From: Roseovarius confluentis
GTDB taxonomy: Bacteria > Pseudomonadota > Alphaproteobacteria > Rhodobacterales > Rhodobacteraceae
DNA length: 64,000 nt
Assembly: GCF_002917925.1 (NCBI RefSeq)
Contig: NZ_PPFE01000012.1
Location: 103,863-167,862, forward strand
Direction: 5' to 3'
Shown here piece after piece: positions 43,850-53,125 of this stretch. The translations under genes were made by a program, and so were the position numbers. The notes below the pieces were generated by a model. That model saw only the letters and a list, made by a program, of their open reading frames with translations. It was not told the origin of the DNA and ran no database searches. Position 1 is the first letter of the stretch. Each line of letters starts with the position of its first letter.

Positions 43850-45108
43850 CCTTGCTGGCCGACCTCTTGTCCACGGTTTTCGAGCGTCGCTACGGCGCGT
43901 CCCGGGGGGTGCCGCGCGACGATCGGCCCATCGAGGAACTGACCGCCGACCTGATCGGGGCCACCGGCGAGGTCTCTGGACAGGCCGTGGCGCGGCAGAT
44001 CCTGGGCCGGTACGAAGGCTGGGACGATGCCGCGAAGCTGGAGTTTTTCCGGCACCTCGCGCGGGATATGGTTATCAACCCAGAGCAGGTGCGTGACGCG
44101 CTGGACGCGTACGAGCGCGGCCAGTCCAAGGCCACCTACCGCGCCTTCCTGAACGCCTCGGAATCGCCGCGGCAGGAGTTGATCCGGCGGATGAACCAGG
44201 TGCCGGGCGCCACCAAGCGGCTGGTCGGGATGCGCACGGACCTGCTGCGGCTGGGCCGGGGCGATGACGAGTTGCAGGCTCTGGACCTGGATTTCCGGCA
44301 TTTGTTCGCAAGCTGGTTCAATCGCGGGTTCCTTGTTCTGCGCCCGATCAGCTGGGAAAGCCCGGCGCATATCCTGGAAAAGATCATCGCCTACGAGGCC
44401 GTGCACGCGATCGACAGCTGGAACGACCTGCGCCGGCGGCTGGAGCCGGCGGACCGGCGCTGTTTCGCGTTCTTTCACCCGGCCATGCCGGACGAGCCTT
44501 TGATTTTCGTGGAAGTGGCGCTGACCGATGGCATCCCGGGCTCGATCCAGGAGGTTCTGGCCGAAGAACGCGACCAGATCGACGTCGAACGGGCCAACAC
44601 CGCCGTGTTTTACTCGATCTCGAACTGCCAATCCGGCTTGGCGCAGATCTCTTTCGGAAACTCGCTGATCAAGCAGGTGGCGGCGGATCTTGCGCTGGAG
44701 AATCCGGCGCTGAGGAATTTCGTCACCTTGTCGCCGATCCCCGGCCTGACCCGTTGGATGGAAAGCCTCGACATCAACCCCGGGGCGCAGCAACCCGATG
44801 CGCTGTGCGAATACGCCGCCTATTACCTGACGCAGGCCAAGCGCGACGATGGCCTGCCGCTGGACCCGGTGGCGCGGTTCCACCTTGGCAACGGGGCGCA
44901 GGTTCACAAGGTTCATGCCGGGGCGGACGTGTCGACCAACGGGATTAAGCAATCCGCGGGGGTGATGGTGAATTACCTCTATGACCTGAGCAAGGTGTCC
45001 CAGAACCATGAACGCTTCGCGGCCGAACAGAGGGTCGCGACGTCGAGCGAAATCAAATCGCTGGCCGCAAGTGCCGCAAAAACAATGCCGGAGGAGGGAC
45101 ACGCATGA
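43846..45108 (+). CDS. matA: Malonyl-CoA decarboxylase
   Basis: 420 residues. The N-terminal helical domain (residues 1-150) is followed by the GNAT-like catalytic domain, with RPISWESPAHILEKIIAYEAVHAI, the loop RRCFAFFHPAMPDEPLIFVEVALT, and the conserved serine/tyrosine/histidine region (SISNCQSGLAQISFGNSLIKQV, LSPIPGL, CEYAAYYL). It converts malonyl-CoA to acetyl-CoA and CO2. The length fits MatA/MLYCD proteins. The ATG overlaps the DctM stop, and its end overlaps the synthetase start. Together they form a complete import-activate-decarboxylate pathway. Confidence 0.94.
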   Translation: MTLLADLLSTVFERRYGASRGVPRDDRPIEELTADLIGATGEVSGQAVARQILGRYEGWDDAAKLEFFRHLARDMVINPEQVRDALDAYERGQSKATYRAFLNASESPRQELIRRMNQVPGATKRLVGMRTDLLRLGRGDDELQALDLDFRHLFASWFNRGFLVLRPISWESPAHILEKIIAYEAVHAIDSWNDLRRRLEPADRRCFAFFHPAMPDEPLIFVEVALTDGIPGSIQEVLAEERDQIDVERANTAVFYSISNCQSGLAQISFGNSLIKQVAADLALENPALRNFVTLSPIPGLTRWMESLDINPGAQQPDALCEYAAYYLTQAKRDDGLPLDPVARFHLGNGAQVHKVHAGADVSTNGIKQSAGVMVNYLYDLSKVSQNHERFAAEQRVATSSEIKSLAASAAKTMPEEGHA

Positions 45109-46622
45109 CCAATCCCCTTTTCGATGCCCTGTTCGGAGATCACGTGGGCAAAGACACGCCGTTCCTTTATCTGCCAGACGGTGACACGCTGACCCACGAC
45201 CAGTTTCTGCGGCTGACCGCGCAATATGCCAACGCATTCGCGGCGGCAGGGCTTCAGCCCGGTGCCCGGGTGGCCGCGCAGGTCGAGAAGTCGCACTATG
45301 CCCTGGCCGCATATGCCGCCTGCGTGCAGGCAGGGCTGGTGTTCCTGCCGCTGAACACCGGCTATACGGTGGAGGAACTGAGCTATTTCATCGAAGACAG
45401 TGGCGCGTCGATGATGATTTGCAAGGGAGACAGGCGCAGTGCGCTACAGCCTATCACGTCGGAGCACGGCGCGGCGCTGGAGACACTGGACGAAGATGGC
45501 TCTGGCAGTCTGTCGGAGAAGGCGGCGGACGCGTCCGAGACGTTCGAGACCGTAAGCCGCAAGGAAGATGACCTGGCTGCGCTGCTCTACACCTCGGGGA
45601 CCACGGGGCGGTCAAAAGGCGCAATGCTGAGCCAGGAGAACCTGCTATCGAACGCCGAGACATTGGCGGAGCACTGGCGGTTCACCAGTGACGATGTCCT
45701 GCTGCACGCGCTGCCGATCTTTCACACGCATGGTCTGTTTGTGGCCACCAACATCACGCTGGTGGCGGGTGGCGCGATGATATTCCTGCCGAAATTCGAT
45801 CTGGACACGGTCATCGACCTTTTGCCGGATGCCACCGCGATGATGGGGGTGCCGACATTCTATACGCGCCTTCTGGACGATGCGCGGTTCGACAGGGATC
45901 TTGTGGCGCATATGCGGCTGTTCGTGTCGGGCAGTGCCCCGCTTCTGGCCGAGACGCATACGCAGTTCGAAAAACGCACGGGCCATCGCATCCTTGAACG
46001 CTATGGCATGACCGAAACCAACATGAACACGTCGAACCCCTATGACGGGGACCGGCGCGCCGGCACCGTGGGCTTTCCGCTGCCGGGGGTGGAGCTGAAG
46101 ATCACCGACCCCGAGACGGGCGTGGAGGTGGCGCAGGGCGAGGTCGGCCAGATCGAGGTGCGCGGGCCGAACGTGTTCCAGGGGTATTGGCAGATGCCGG
46201 AGAAGACCGCGGCGGAGCTGCGGGAGAACGGGTTTTTCATCACCGGCGACCTCGGCATTATCGACGATCGCGGCTATGTCCAGATCGTGGGGCGCAACAA
46301 GGACCTGATCATCTCGGGCGGATACAACATCTATCCAAAAGAGATCGAACTGGTGCTGGACGAGCAGCCCGGCGTGCTGGAAAGCGCGGTGATCGGTGTG
46401 CCGCATGCGGATTTCGGCGAGACGGTGGTGGGCGTCATCGTGCCCGAGGCCGGGGCGCAGCCGGACCTTGATGCGATCGGCGAGGCGACGTCCAAGGCGC
46501 TTGCGCGGTTCAAACATCCCCGGAAACTGATCGTCAGGGACGAGTTGCCGCGCAATTCCATGGGGAAAGTGCAGAAGAACCTGCTGCGGGACGAGTTCAA
46601 GGACCTGTTCACGGCCGCCTGA
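45105..46622 (+). CDS. matB: Malonyl-CoA synthetase
   Basis: 505-residue acyl-AMP-forming ligase. Seen: LLYTSGTTGRSKGAMLSQ (ATP loop), LPIFHTHGLFVATN, RYGMTETNMNTSNPYDGDRRAGTVG, GFFITGDLGIIDDRGY and the C-terminal lysine in LPRNSMGKVQKNLLRDEF. The MatB-specific residues that pair with the second carboxylate of malonate probably lie in the HTHGLF and TETNMNTSN segments. It makes malonyl-CoA from imported malonate, which can feed the decarboxylase or fatty acid synthesis. It is the last gene of the operon and converges with 4 bases to spare on the photolyase gene. Confidence 0.94.
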   Translation: MTNPLFDALFGDHVGKDTPFLYLPDGDTLTHDQFLRLTAQYANAFAAAGLQPGARVAAQVEKSHYALAAYAACVQAGLVFLPLNTGYTVEELSYFIEDSGASMMICKGDRRSALQPITSEHGAALETLDEDGSGSLSEKAADASETFETVSRKEDDLAALLYTSGTTGRSKGAMLSQENLLSNAETLAEHWRFTSDDVLLHALPIFHTHGLFVATNITLVAGGAMIFLPKFDLDTVIDLLPDATAMMGVPTFYTRLLDDARFDRDLVAHMRLFVSGSAPLLAETHTQFEKRTGHRILERYGMTETNMNTSNPYDGDRRAGTVGFPLPGVELKITDPETGVEVAQGEVGQIEVRGPNVFQGYWQMPEKTAAELRENGFFITGDLGIIDDRGYVQIVGRNKDLIISGGYNIYPKEIELVLDEQPGVLESAVIGVPHADFGETVVGVIVPEAGAQPDLDAIGEATSKALARFKHPRKLIVRDELPRNSMGKVQKNLLRDEFKDLFTAA

Positions 46623-46626
46623 CGGC

Positions 46627-47865
46627 CTAGGCCAGACCGGCTTGGTGCAAAAGGTCCGGCAGTTTCTTGCGGACCTTGAAATAGCCTGTCGTCGCGTGGG
46701 GCCAGACAAGCGCATCCCAATCGCGGCGCCATTCGCACAGCGTGATGCCGGCCTTTTCAAGCGCGGGTTCGGCGGCGTCGAGCCAGTCGCGCAAGGGTCC
46801 CGTTGGCACGTAGGGTGTGACGATCTGGGACGCGCCCGCCTCCGTGGCCCAGTGGGCCAGCATGTCTGGATCGCCCGCCTGCAGGTTGTCGGCCTTGCGC
46901 GCGATGCGTTGGGCCGTGTCGGCCAGTGCCGCTGCTTCGAATTCCACCACCTTTTCGCCCACCGGGCCGGGCGCGCGCAGGGCGCTTGCGGCGAGCGTGG
47001 CCGTGGCGCGGATATCGAAACGGTCCAGTGGAAAGTCGTCGGGCCGGCAGTCTTCTTCGGTCACAAGCAGGGCGGTCGGCGTGTCGGGATCGGGCGCGTT
47101 GGGGCTGCGCAAGGGCTGAAGGTCCGGCAGGCTGTCGGGTTCGTGATCTTCCAGTCCGGCCGTCACCTCGGCGAGGTCGGACGCATCGGGTGTGAAGCGA
47201 TGATCGGTAAACTTGGCAATGTTCCACGCCTGCGCCTCGTAGAACTTGCCCCGGGTGTGAAGCCCGCAGACCCATCTCCAGCTGAGCGTGTTCGAGGCCG
47301 GGTCGCCGTCAAGCAGGTGGCGATAGAAGAAATCCGCGCCCAGCCGCCAGGGAAGGCGCAAGGTGAACACCCAGATCGAGGCAAACCACATGCGGGCGTG
47401 ATTGTGAAGATAGCCGGTCTCGGTCAATTCCCGCGCCCAGGCGTTCATGCAGTCGAGATCGGTTTCACCCGCTTGGACGCGCTCGACGGCATCGCGCAGG
47501 TCGGGATCGTCGTCGAGGCGGTCCAGGTCGGCGCGAAGCCCGTCGCGGTAGCTGTGCCAGATCTGCGGGCGGCGTTCGAGCCAACCCTTGAAGTAACTGC
47601 GCCACAGGATTTCCTGCAGGAATTTCTCGGCACCTTCAGCGCCGTGCTGCGCGAGGGCCGCAGCCATGACATCGGTTTCCAAAAGCAGGCGCCGGCGCAG
47701 GAAGGGAGAGAGTTGCGAGACGTGGTGGTGCTCTCCCTGTCCATGGTCGACATTGCGCCGGTGGGCGTAGCGGACCCCAAGGCGCGGCAGAACGGCGGCG
47801 AGATGCTGCTCGGCGGCCTCGCGTGTCGGGGTGGGCCAGTCCGGAGTGGAGATATCATCGGTCAT
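46627..47865 (-). CDS. Photolyase/cryptochrome-like protein, domains apparently swapped
   Basis: 412 residues. Residues 51-225 match the helical FAD-binding domain of photolyases (QLSPFLRRRLL, EILWRSYFKGWL, NAWARELTETGYLHNHARMW, LLDGDPASNTLSWRWVCGLH), which is normally C-terminal. Residues 262-412 look like the alpha/beta antenna domain that normally comes first: strand TALLVTEEDC, a helix-strand unit AHWATEAGASQIVTPYVPTGPLRDWL and the closing WDALVWPHATTGYFKVRKKLPDLL. The order is thus reversed. The classic N-terminal start of photolyase is absent, and the upstream gene ends 64 bases away, so this is not a truncation. A DNA photolyase or blue-light sensor role is inferred. It follows the beta-oxidation operon. 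Confidence 0.75.
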   Translation of the reverse strand: MTDDISTPDWPTPTREAAEQHLAAVLPRLGVRYAHRRNVDHGQGEHHHVSQLSPFLRRRLLLETDVMAAALAQHGAEGAEKFLQEILWRSYFKGWLERRPQIWHSYRDGLRADLDRLDDDPDLRDAVERVQAGETDLDCMNAWARELTETGYLHNHARMWFASIWVFTLRLPWRLGADFFYRHLLDGDPASNTLSWRWVCGLHTRGKFYEAQAWNIAKFTDHRFTPDASDLAEVTAGLEDHEPDSLPDLQPLRSPNAPDPDTPTALLVTEEDCRPDDFPLDRFDIRATATLAASALRAPGPVGEKVVEFEAAALADTAQRIARKADNLQAGDPDMLAHWATEAGASQIVTPYVPTGPLRDWLDAAEPALEKAGITLCEWRRDWDALVWPHATTGYFKVRKKLPDLLHQAGLA

Positions 47866-47929
47866 TGCACGCCTGTTCTGCCAGTCGGTCAGAGAGGTAA
47901 TGCGAACCCGAAGGTTGTCGACGCGAGAC

Positions 47930-49762
47930 TCAGGCGATGTCGCGCAACGCCCCGCGCAGGGCGCGCGCCTGAAGCGGTTCGGTCAAGCTGGGTTTGGCGG
48001 CGTAGCCCATGCGCTCCATCGCCGGGCCTTCGTGCGGATGTGGTGCGTGGGCTAGGCCTGACCATACCAGAGACAGCAGACCCAGTTTGCTGTCAGACGC
48101 GTCTTTCAGGTGAGAGAGGGCACGGACAACGACCTTCTCGGTGTCGGTGAAGTCGGTGCCCAAGGGATAGTCGGGCAACAGGGTGTCCCGGTAGGGGGCA
48201 AGCCATCTGGCAATTGTTTCGGGTGTGTTTCGCGTGTGCGCGTCGGGAATCGTCCAGTCCGGATCAAGCTTGCCGGCCTTGTGGGCCTTTTCCAGGAGGC
48301 CGGGCTGGAACCGGCTGTCTGCGATGCAGATAAGGCGCTTGATGACTTCTTCGTCGGGCAGACCGCGCAGAAAGGCCGCGCCGTACTCGGTGACGACGAT
48401 ATCGCGCATGTGGCGGGGAACCGTCGTGACAGGCAGCTGCCAGACGATGTTCGAGGTGAGCGAGCCACCGCTTTGCCGCGTCGCAGGCAAGGTGAGAATG
48501 GCATGGGCGTCTTCGAGGGCAAACGCCTGTTCGAAGAAATTGAACTGGCCGCCGACGCCGCTGACCACCTGGCCGGGTTTGGCGGCGTCGGACATCGCGT
48601 CGCCCAGGAGGCTGACTTGCATGGCGCCATTGACGAAACGGGCGTCCTGCCGCGCGGTGCGCTTGGCCGCTTCGTCACCGTAGAGCGCGTTGGTGAAGCT
48701 GACCGGCATCATCTGAATTTTGTCACGGCGGTCGGGCGGCAGAGCGCGCAGACGTTCATACATGTCGCGGGCATCGACAAAAAAGCCCGCGTGGATCACC
48801 GCGCCCTCCACTTCGCGTTTCAGGATATCGGCTTCGAACAGGGCGACCAGGCCACCGACCAGCATTTCGGTGACCGCGTAGAGGCCTGTGCGGAACGGCC
48901 CTTCCTCGGCGCCCTGAAGCGGGAGCGGTGATTGACGCCAGACCTCGTGAAGGGATGCACGGTCGCGGGCGATCAGGGCGTTGGCCACGGCATCCCCGAT
49001 GGCGCCGATGCCGATCTGAAGCGTGCCGCCATCGGGAACGAGGCGCGACACGTGCAGGGCAATGGCATGCTGCGCATCGGCCACGGGGCGGCGCAGGGCG
49101 GAAAAGAGGTCGATCTGTTCCGGCGGCTCCAGCACCATGGCGAATTCGCCGGCATCAAGCGCCGCGGGACCACTCATGAAGGGCAGCGCTTCGTTCAATT
49201 CGGCCACCGCGATGAAATCCATCCGGCCCGCCGCGCGGCGCGCAAAGAGATCGGCAGAGATATCCGTGTTGCATGACATGCTGAAGCGGTCGCCCTCGCG
49301 CGGCATGAGCTGGGCCAGGACGTTGGGGTTCTGTGCGATCAGGACATCGCGGGCATGGGTGTAGTTGGCGGAGATATACTTGCGCTGGGCGTAATCGTTG
49401 CCGAGCCATGTTCCGGCCTGAAAGAAGAACTCGGAGACTTCGATGTTGTCGGGCAGGGCGCCTTGCTTGATCAGGTCGGCATAGGCCAGCGACGGCGCGG
49501 AGCCGAAAAAGCGATCCATCGCGGGATTGAGGAAGCGCGCCTCGATGTCCGAGGACGGCTCTGGGCGCTGCAGGGTCAGCGCCGTGAAGATCTTGAGCGT
49601 CAGCGACGGGTCATCGACGGCAGCACGCACCAGCGCGTTGACGAAGGTGACGGGTTTGCCAAGCCCAAGCGGAAGCGCCAGGCGGATCTCGCCGCCCGTC
49701 GCGTCATAGGTGGCCCGCGCCATCGCGTCGGCGTCGGTATGGACCTTAGGCCTTTCAGCCAA
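47930..49762 (-). CDS. Acetyl-CoA hydrolase/transferase family CoA-transferase
   Basis: 610 residues, about 100-150 longer at the N-terminus than short Cat1/SucCD-type CoA transferases. The C-terminal half has the family signature QIGIGAIGDAVANAL and the active-site region VVSGVGGQFNFFEQAFALEDAHAILTLPATR, then VVTEYGAAFLRGLPDEEVIKRLICIA. The catalytic Glu should be the one in VTEYG. It probably moves CoA between acyl-CoA and a short acid, or hydrolyses acetyl-CoA. The ATG lies 8 bases inside the fadJ end. It is the last gene of the fadE-fadI-fadJ operon, so handling excess acetyl-CoA from beta-oxidation is the likely role. Confidence 0.85.
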   Translation of the reverse strand: MAERPKVHTDADAMARATYDATGGEIRLALPLGLGKPVTFVNALVRAAVDDPSLTLKIFTALTLQRPEPSSDIEARFLNPAMDRFFGSAPSLAYADLIKQGALPDNIEVSEFFFQAGTWLGNDYAQRKYISANYTHARDVLIAQNPNVLAQLMPREGDRFSMSCNTDISADLFARRAAGRMDFIAVAELNEALPFMSGPAALDAGEFAMVLEPPEQIDLFSALRRPVADAQHAIALHVSRLVPDGGTLQIGIGAIGDAVANALIARDRASLHEVWRQSPLPLQGAEEGPFRTGLYAVTEMLVGGLVALFEADILKREVEGAVIHAGFFVDARDMYERLRALPPDRRDKIQMMPVSFTNALYGDEAAKRTARQDARFVNGAMQVSLLGDAMSDAAKPGQVVSGVGGQFNFFEQAFALEDAHAILTLPATRQSGGSLTSNIVWQLPVTTVPRHMRDIVVTEYGAAFLRGLPDEEVIKRLICIADSRFQPGLLEKAHKAGKLDPDWTIPDAHTRNTPETIARWLAPYRDTLLPDYPLGTDFTDTEKVVVRALSHLKDASDSKLGLLSLVWSGLAHAPHPHEGPAMERMGYAAKPSLTEPLQARALRGALRDIA

Positions 49763-51830
49763 GGTTTGACCAGCCGGGATCAGGGGCGAAGCGCGGGCCG
49801 TGGGCGGACTCGAGGTCCGTCAGTCGTTTCTTTATGTCGGCGATGCCGCGGGTCTTGGCATAGTGCATGGGGCCGCCGCGAAAGGGCGCCCATCCCGTGG
49901 CGAAGATCATTGCGGCATCCAGTTGGTCGGCATCTTTCGCCACACCCTTGCGCAGGACTTCGACGCAGGCGTTGAGCATGGGAAGGATCAAGCGGTCTGT
50001 CAGGCCGTCGGGGGCGTTGTCCATGTCGGCATCGGGGTGCGGCGTGCCCTCGGACCAGTCATAGAAGCCTTTTCCGGTCTTCTTGCCAAGCTCGCCATTT
50101 TCAACGCGCAGACGCAAGTCGTCGCTGATCGGCGGCATGGCGGTGTCGAGACTGTCAGCCAGGCTTTCGGCCACGTGCAGGCCGATATCCAGCCCCACCT
50201 GATCCGCCAGCGTGACCGGCCCCATGGGCATGCCGAACCTGATCGCGGCGGTGTCGATGACCTCCTTGGAGACGCCCTCGTCCATAAGCACCATAGCTTC
50301 GAGCATGTAAGGCACGAGCGCGCGATTGACGACAAAGCCGGGATAGTCGGTCACCAATGCGGGCAGCTTGCCGGTCGCACCGCAGAACGCGGCAAGGCGG
50401 CTGGCGGTCTTGTCATTCGTGGCGGCGCCCTTGACGACCTCGACGAGGTCGATTTTCGAGACCGGGTTGAAGTAATGAAGCCCGGCGAAGCGAGACTTGG
50501 CTGGCGCGGCGGTGGCGAGGTCATCGACCGACAAGCTGGACGTGTTCGTGGCAAGAATCGCGTCCTTCTTCAAGGCGCCCTTCAGCCCTTTGAAGATCTT
50601 CTGCTTGACGTCCTGTTCTTCGCTGGCCGCCTCGATCACCAGATCTGCATGGGCAAGGCCGTAGCCGTGCGGGTCCGGCATAAGGCGGTCGAGTGCATCG
50701 CGCGTTTCGGTTCCGCTAAGGTGCTTGTCTTCGCAGATCTTCGCGGCGGTCTTGATCGCCTGGCCCAGTGGATCGGTTTGAATGTCCCCCAAGGTCACGC
50801 TCTTGCCCTTGATGGCGGCGATGGCGGCAATTTCTGCGCCCATGGCGCCGGCGCCAATGACGTGGACATGCGCGATGCCGTCGTCGCCGCGCCCGGCGTC
50901 CTTCAGCGATTGCTGGAGGAAGAAAACACGACGCAGGTTCTTCGAGGTGTCCGTATCGAGAAGCCGCGCGAAGCTGTCGATCTCGGCCTGCTGCATCGCA
51001 TCGCGATCGTCGCCATGCTCTTCCCACAGGTCGATCAGGGCGTAGGGCGCCGGGTAATGCTCTTTCGGGGCTTTCTCTTCCGTCTTGCTGCGCATCTGGC
51101 GGGCGGAGAGGCCGCGCGCCTGGTCGAAAGAAAAAGCGCGGGACTTGAGGCCTGGCGACTGACGCTCGATCTTGCCGTTCCTGGCCGCAGTGATCGCGGC
51201 GGCAACGTGGCGTTCCTCGACGATCTTGTCGGCGATGCCTTGTGACTTGGCCCGCTTGGTATGAGAGGTCTTGCCGGTCAGCATCATGGTCATGGCGTCG
51301 GTCGGGTCGATCAGGGCGGGCAGGCGAAACGTGCCGCCAAGCCCGGGATGCAGGCCAAGCTGTACCTCGGGAAAGCCGAAGGATGCGCCCGGCGTGGCGA
51401 TGCGGTAGTCGCAGGCGAGCGCCAGTTCGAAGCCGGCCCCCAAAGCTGCTCCGTGGACGACGCAGATGGTGGGGCAGGGCAGAGCCTCGATCCGGTCAAG
51501 CACGTCATGCGCCTGTCTCAGCATGTCCGCGGCGCCCTGATCGGTCATGGACTCGAACCCGGTGATGTCGGCCCCGGCGGCAAAACCGGCCTTCTTGGCC
51601 GAGCGAATGACAAGGGCGGCGGGCTTGTCCGCCTCGGCGGCGGCGATGTGGTCGTCCAGTTCGCGGATCACGTCTTCGGAGATCGTGTTGACGCTGCTGC
51701 CGGCCTTGTCGAGGACGAGCCAAAGCACGTTGTCGCCGTCCCGTGCCGTGCGCCAGTTGCCGTCGGCTTCCCCGACCGGGCCGAGTTCCAGCTTGGTCTC
51801 GCCGAGGAAATTCAGAACATGTCCGGTCAT
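49755..51830 (-). CDS. fadJ: Fatty acid oxidation enzyme: enoyl-CoA hydratase/3-hydroxyacyl-CoA dehydrogenase
   Basis: 691 residues. The N-terminal crotonase domain (1-210) has the oxyanion-hole segments AGADITGF and HGAALGAGFELALACDYRIA, with the two catalytic Glu sites in FGFPEVQLGLHPGLGGTFRLP. The NAD-binding domain begins near residue 330 (VIGAGAMGAEIAAIAA), followed by ATNTSSLSVDDLA and HYFNPVSKIDLVEVV (catalytic His), and the two C-terminal 3HCDH domains. It carries out steps 2 and 3 of beta-oxidation. ATGA overlap with fadI upstream; its end overlaps the CoA-transferase gene by 8 bases. Confidence 0.95.
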   Translation of the reverse strand: MTGHVLNFLGETKLELGPVGEADGNWRTARDGDNVLWLVLDKAGSSVNTISEDVIRELDDHIAAAEADKPAALVIRSAKKAGFAAGADITGFESMTDQGAADMLRQAHDVLDRIEALPCPTICVVHGAALGAGFELALACDYRIATPGASFGFPEVQLGLHPGLGGTFRLPALIDPTDAMTMMLTGKTSHTKRAKSQGIADKIVEERHVAAAITAARNGKIERQSPGLKSRAFSFDQARGLSARQMRSKTEEKAPKEHYPAPYALIDLWEEHGDDRDAMQQAEIDSFARLLDTDTSKNLRRVFFLQQSLKDAGRGDDGIAHVHVIGAGAMGAEIAAIAAIKGKSVTLGDIQTDPLGQAIKTAAKICEDKHLSGTETRDALDRLMPDPHGYGLAHADLVIEAASEEQDVKQKIFKGLKGALKKDAILATNTSSLSVDDLATAAPAKSRFAGLHYFNPVSKIDLVEVVKGAATNDKTASRLAAFCGATGKLPALVTDYPGFVVNRALVPYMLEAMVLMDEGVSKEVIDTAAIRFGMPMGPVTLADQVGLDIGLHVAESLADSLDTAMPPISDDLRLRVENGELGKKTGKGFYDWSEGTPHPDADMDNAPDGLTDRLILPMLNACVEVLRKGVAKDADQLDAAMIFATGWAPFRGGPMHYAKTRGIADIKKRLTDLESAHGPRFAPDPGWSNLG

Positions 51831-53125
51831 TGCACAGCCTCCAGCAGCATCGCGCCGCCAAGCCCGCCGCCGATGCATTCCGTCGCGATGCCGCGTTTCG
51901 CACCGCGCGTCTTCATGGCGTTGGCAAGGTGCAGCACGATGCGGTTGCCACTGGTGCCGACAGGGTGGCCCAGCGATATGGCACCGCCATCGACATTCAG
52001 TTGATCGCGGTCGATCCGGCCAAAGGCGCCGTCGAGCCCCAGCACCTCGCGGCAGAAGTCTTCGTCGTTCCAGGCGGCGAGACAGGACAGCACCTGGGCC
52101 GCGAAGGCCTCGTTCAGTTCCCACAGCTCGATATCCCCGATGCCGAAGCCGTGGCGCTTTACAATCGGGGTGGCGGACATGACCGGACCGAGGCCCATGA
52201 TCGACGGATCGAGCCCGGCCCATTCGCTGTCGGTGATCTCGGCCAGCGGTTCAAGGCCGTGCGCGTCGACGGCCTTTTCGGAGGCCAGGATGCACCAGCT
52301 TGCACCGTCGGTGATCTGGCTGGAATTGCCCGCCGTGACCTTGCCGTATGGCGGCTCGAACACCGGCTTGGGCTTTGCCAGGCCGTCCATGTCACTGTCG
52401 GGGCGCACGCCGTTGTCGTGGTCATAAACCGTGCCGTCCTTGGCGAAGGCGGGCATCAGTTCGCCCTTCAGCCGGCCTTCCTCGTGAGCGGCGGCAAGGC
52501 GGTGGTGGCTTTGCATGGCGTAGGCATCGGCGGTTTCGCGGTCGATGCCGAAATGATGCGCAAGCACCTCGGCGGTCTGGCCCATGCTGAGCGTGGTGAT
52601 GGGGTCTGTCAGGCCGCGTTCCAGGCCGATGACGGGCTTGAAGAACTCAGGTCTTATCCCAGCCATGTTCTTGGCCTGCTCCAGCGGTCCCTTGGCTGTG
52701 CTCATCCGGCCGAACCATTCGACAGCGGACTGGCGCAGGGTCAGGGGCGCGTGGCTGAGGGCCTCGGCCCCGCCGGCAAGGATCATCTGGTGGCTGCCGT
52801 CGCGGATGTAACGATAGGCAGTGTCGATGCTTTGCATCCCCGAGCCGCAGTTGATCTGAACCGTGAACGCCACGGTCGCCTCCGGCAGGCCAAGACGCAA
52901 TCCGGCGACGCGCGCCGGGTTCATCTCGTCGGCGATGACGTTGACGCATCCAAGGATCACGAGGTCGAGCGCGGCGCGGTCGAAGGGCTGACGTGCCAGC
53001 AGCGGCCTGCCGCATTGCACGGCAAGATCCACGGGCGTGAACGGCCCGGGGCCGGCTTGCGCCTTCAGGAAAGGCGTGCGGGCGCCGTCTACGAGAAAGA
53101 CGCGGTTGCCACTCGTTGCCGTCAT
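51827..53125 (-). CDS. fadI: Acetyl-CoA acyltransferase (beta-oxidation thiolase)
   Basis: 432 residues. Thiolase features: nucleophile Cys in INCGSGMQSIDTAYRYI, the GGAEALSHAPLTL loop, ALVGNSSQITDGA-type segment (AGNSSQITDGASWCIL), ELNEAFAAQVLSCL, the catalytic His in NVDGGAISLGHPVGTSGNRI and the second Cys in GIATECIGGGLGGAMLLE. It cleaves 3-ketoacyl-CoA to acetyl-CoA. It resembles the FadI (long) subgroup in its extra loop domain and its pairing with fadJ. Overlaps with fadE and fadJ by 4 bases each. Confidence 0.94.
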   Translation of the reverse strand: MTATSGNRVFLVDGARTPFLKAQAGPGPFTPVDLAVQCGRPLLARQPFDRAALDLVILGCVNVIADEMNPARVAGLRLGLPEATVAFTVQINCGSGMQSIDTAYRYIRDGSHQMILAGGAEALSHAPLTLRQSAVEWFGRMSTAKGPLEQAKNMAGIRPEFFKPVIGLERGLTDPITTLSMGQTAEVLAHHFGIDRETADAYAMQSHHRLAAAHEEGRLKGELMPAFAKDGTVYDHDNGVRPDSDMDGLAKPKPVFEPPYGKVTAGNSSQITDGASWCILASEKAVDAHGLEPLAEITDSEWAGLDPSIMGLGPVMSATPIVKRHGFGIGDIELWELNEAFAAQVLSCLAAWNDEDFCREVLGLDGAFGRIDRDQLNVDGGAISLGHPVGTSGNRIVLHLANAMKTRGAKRGIATECIGGGLGGAMLLEAVQ

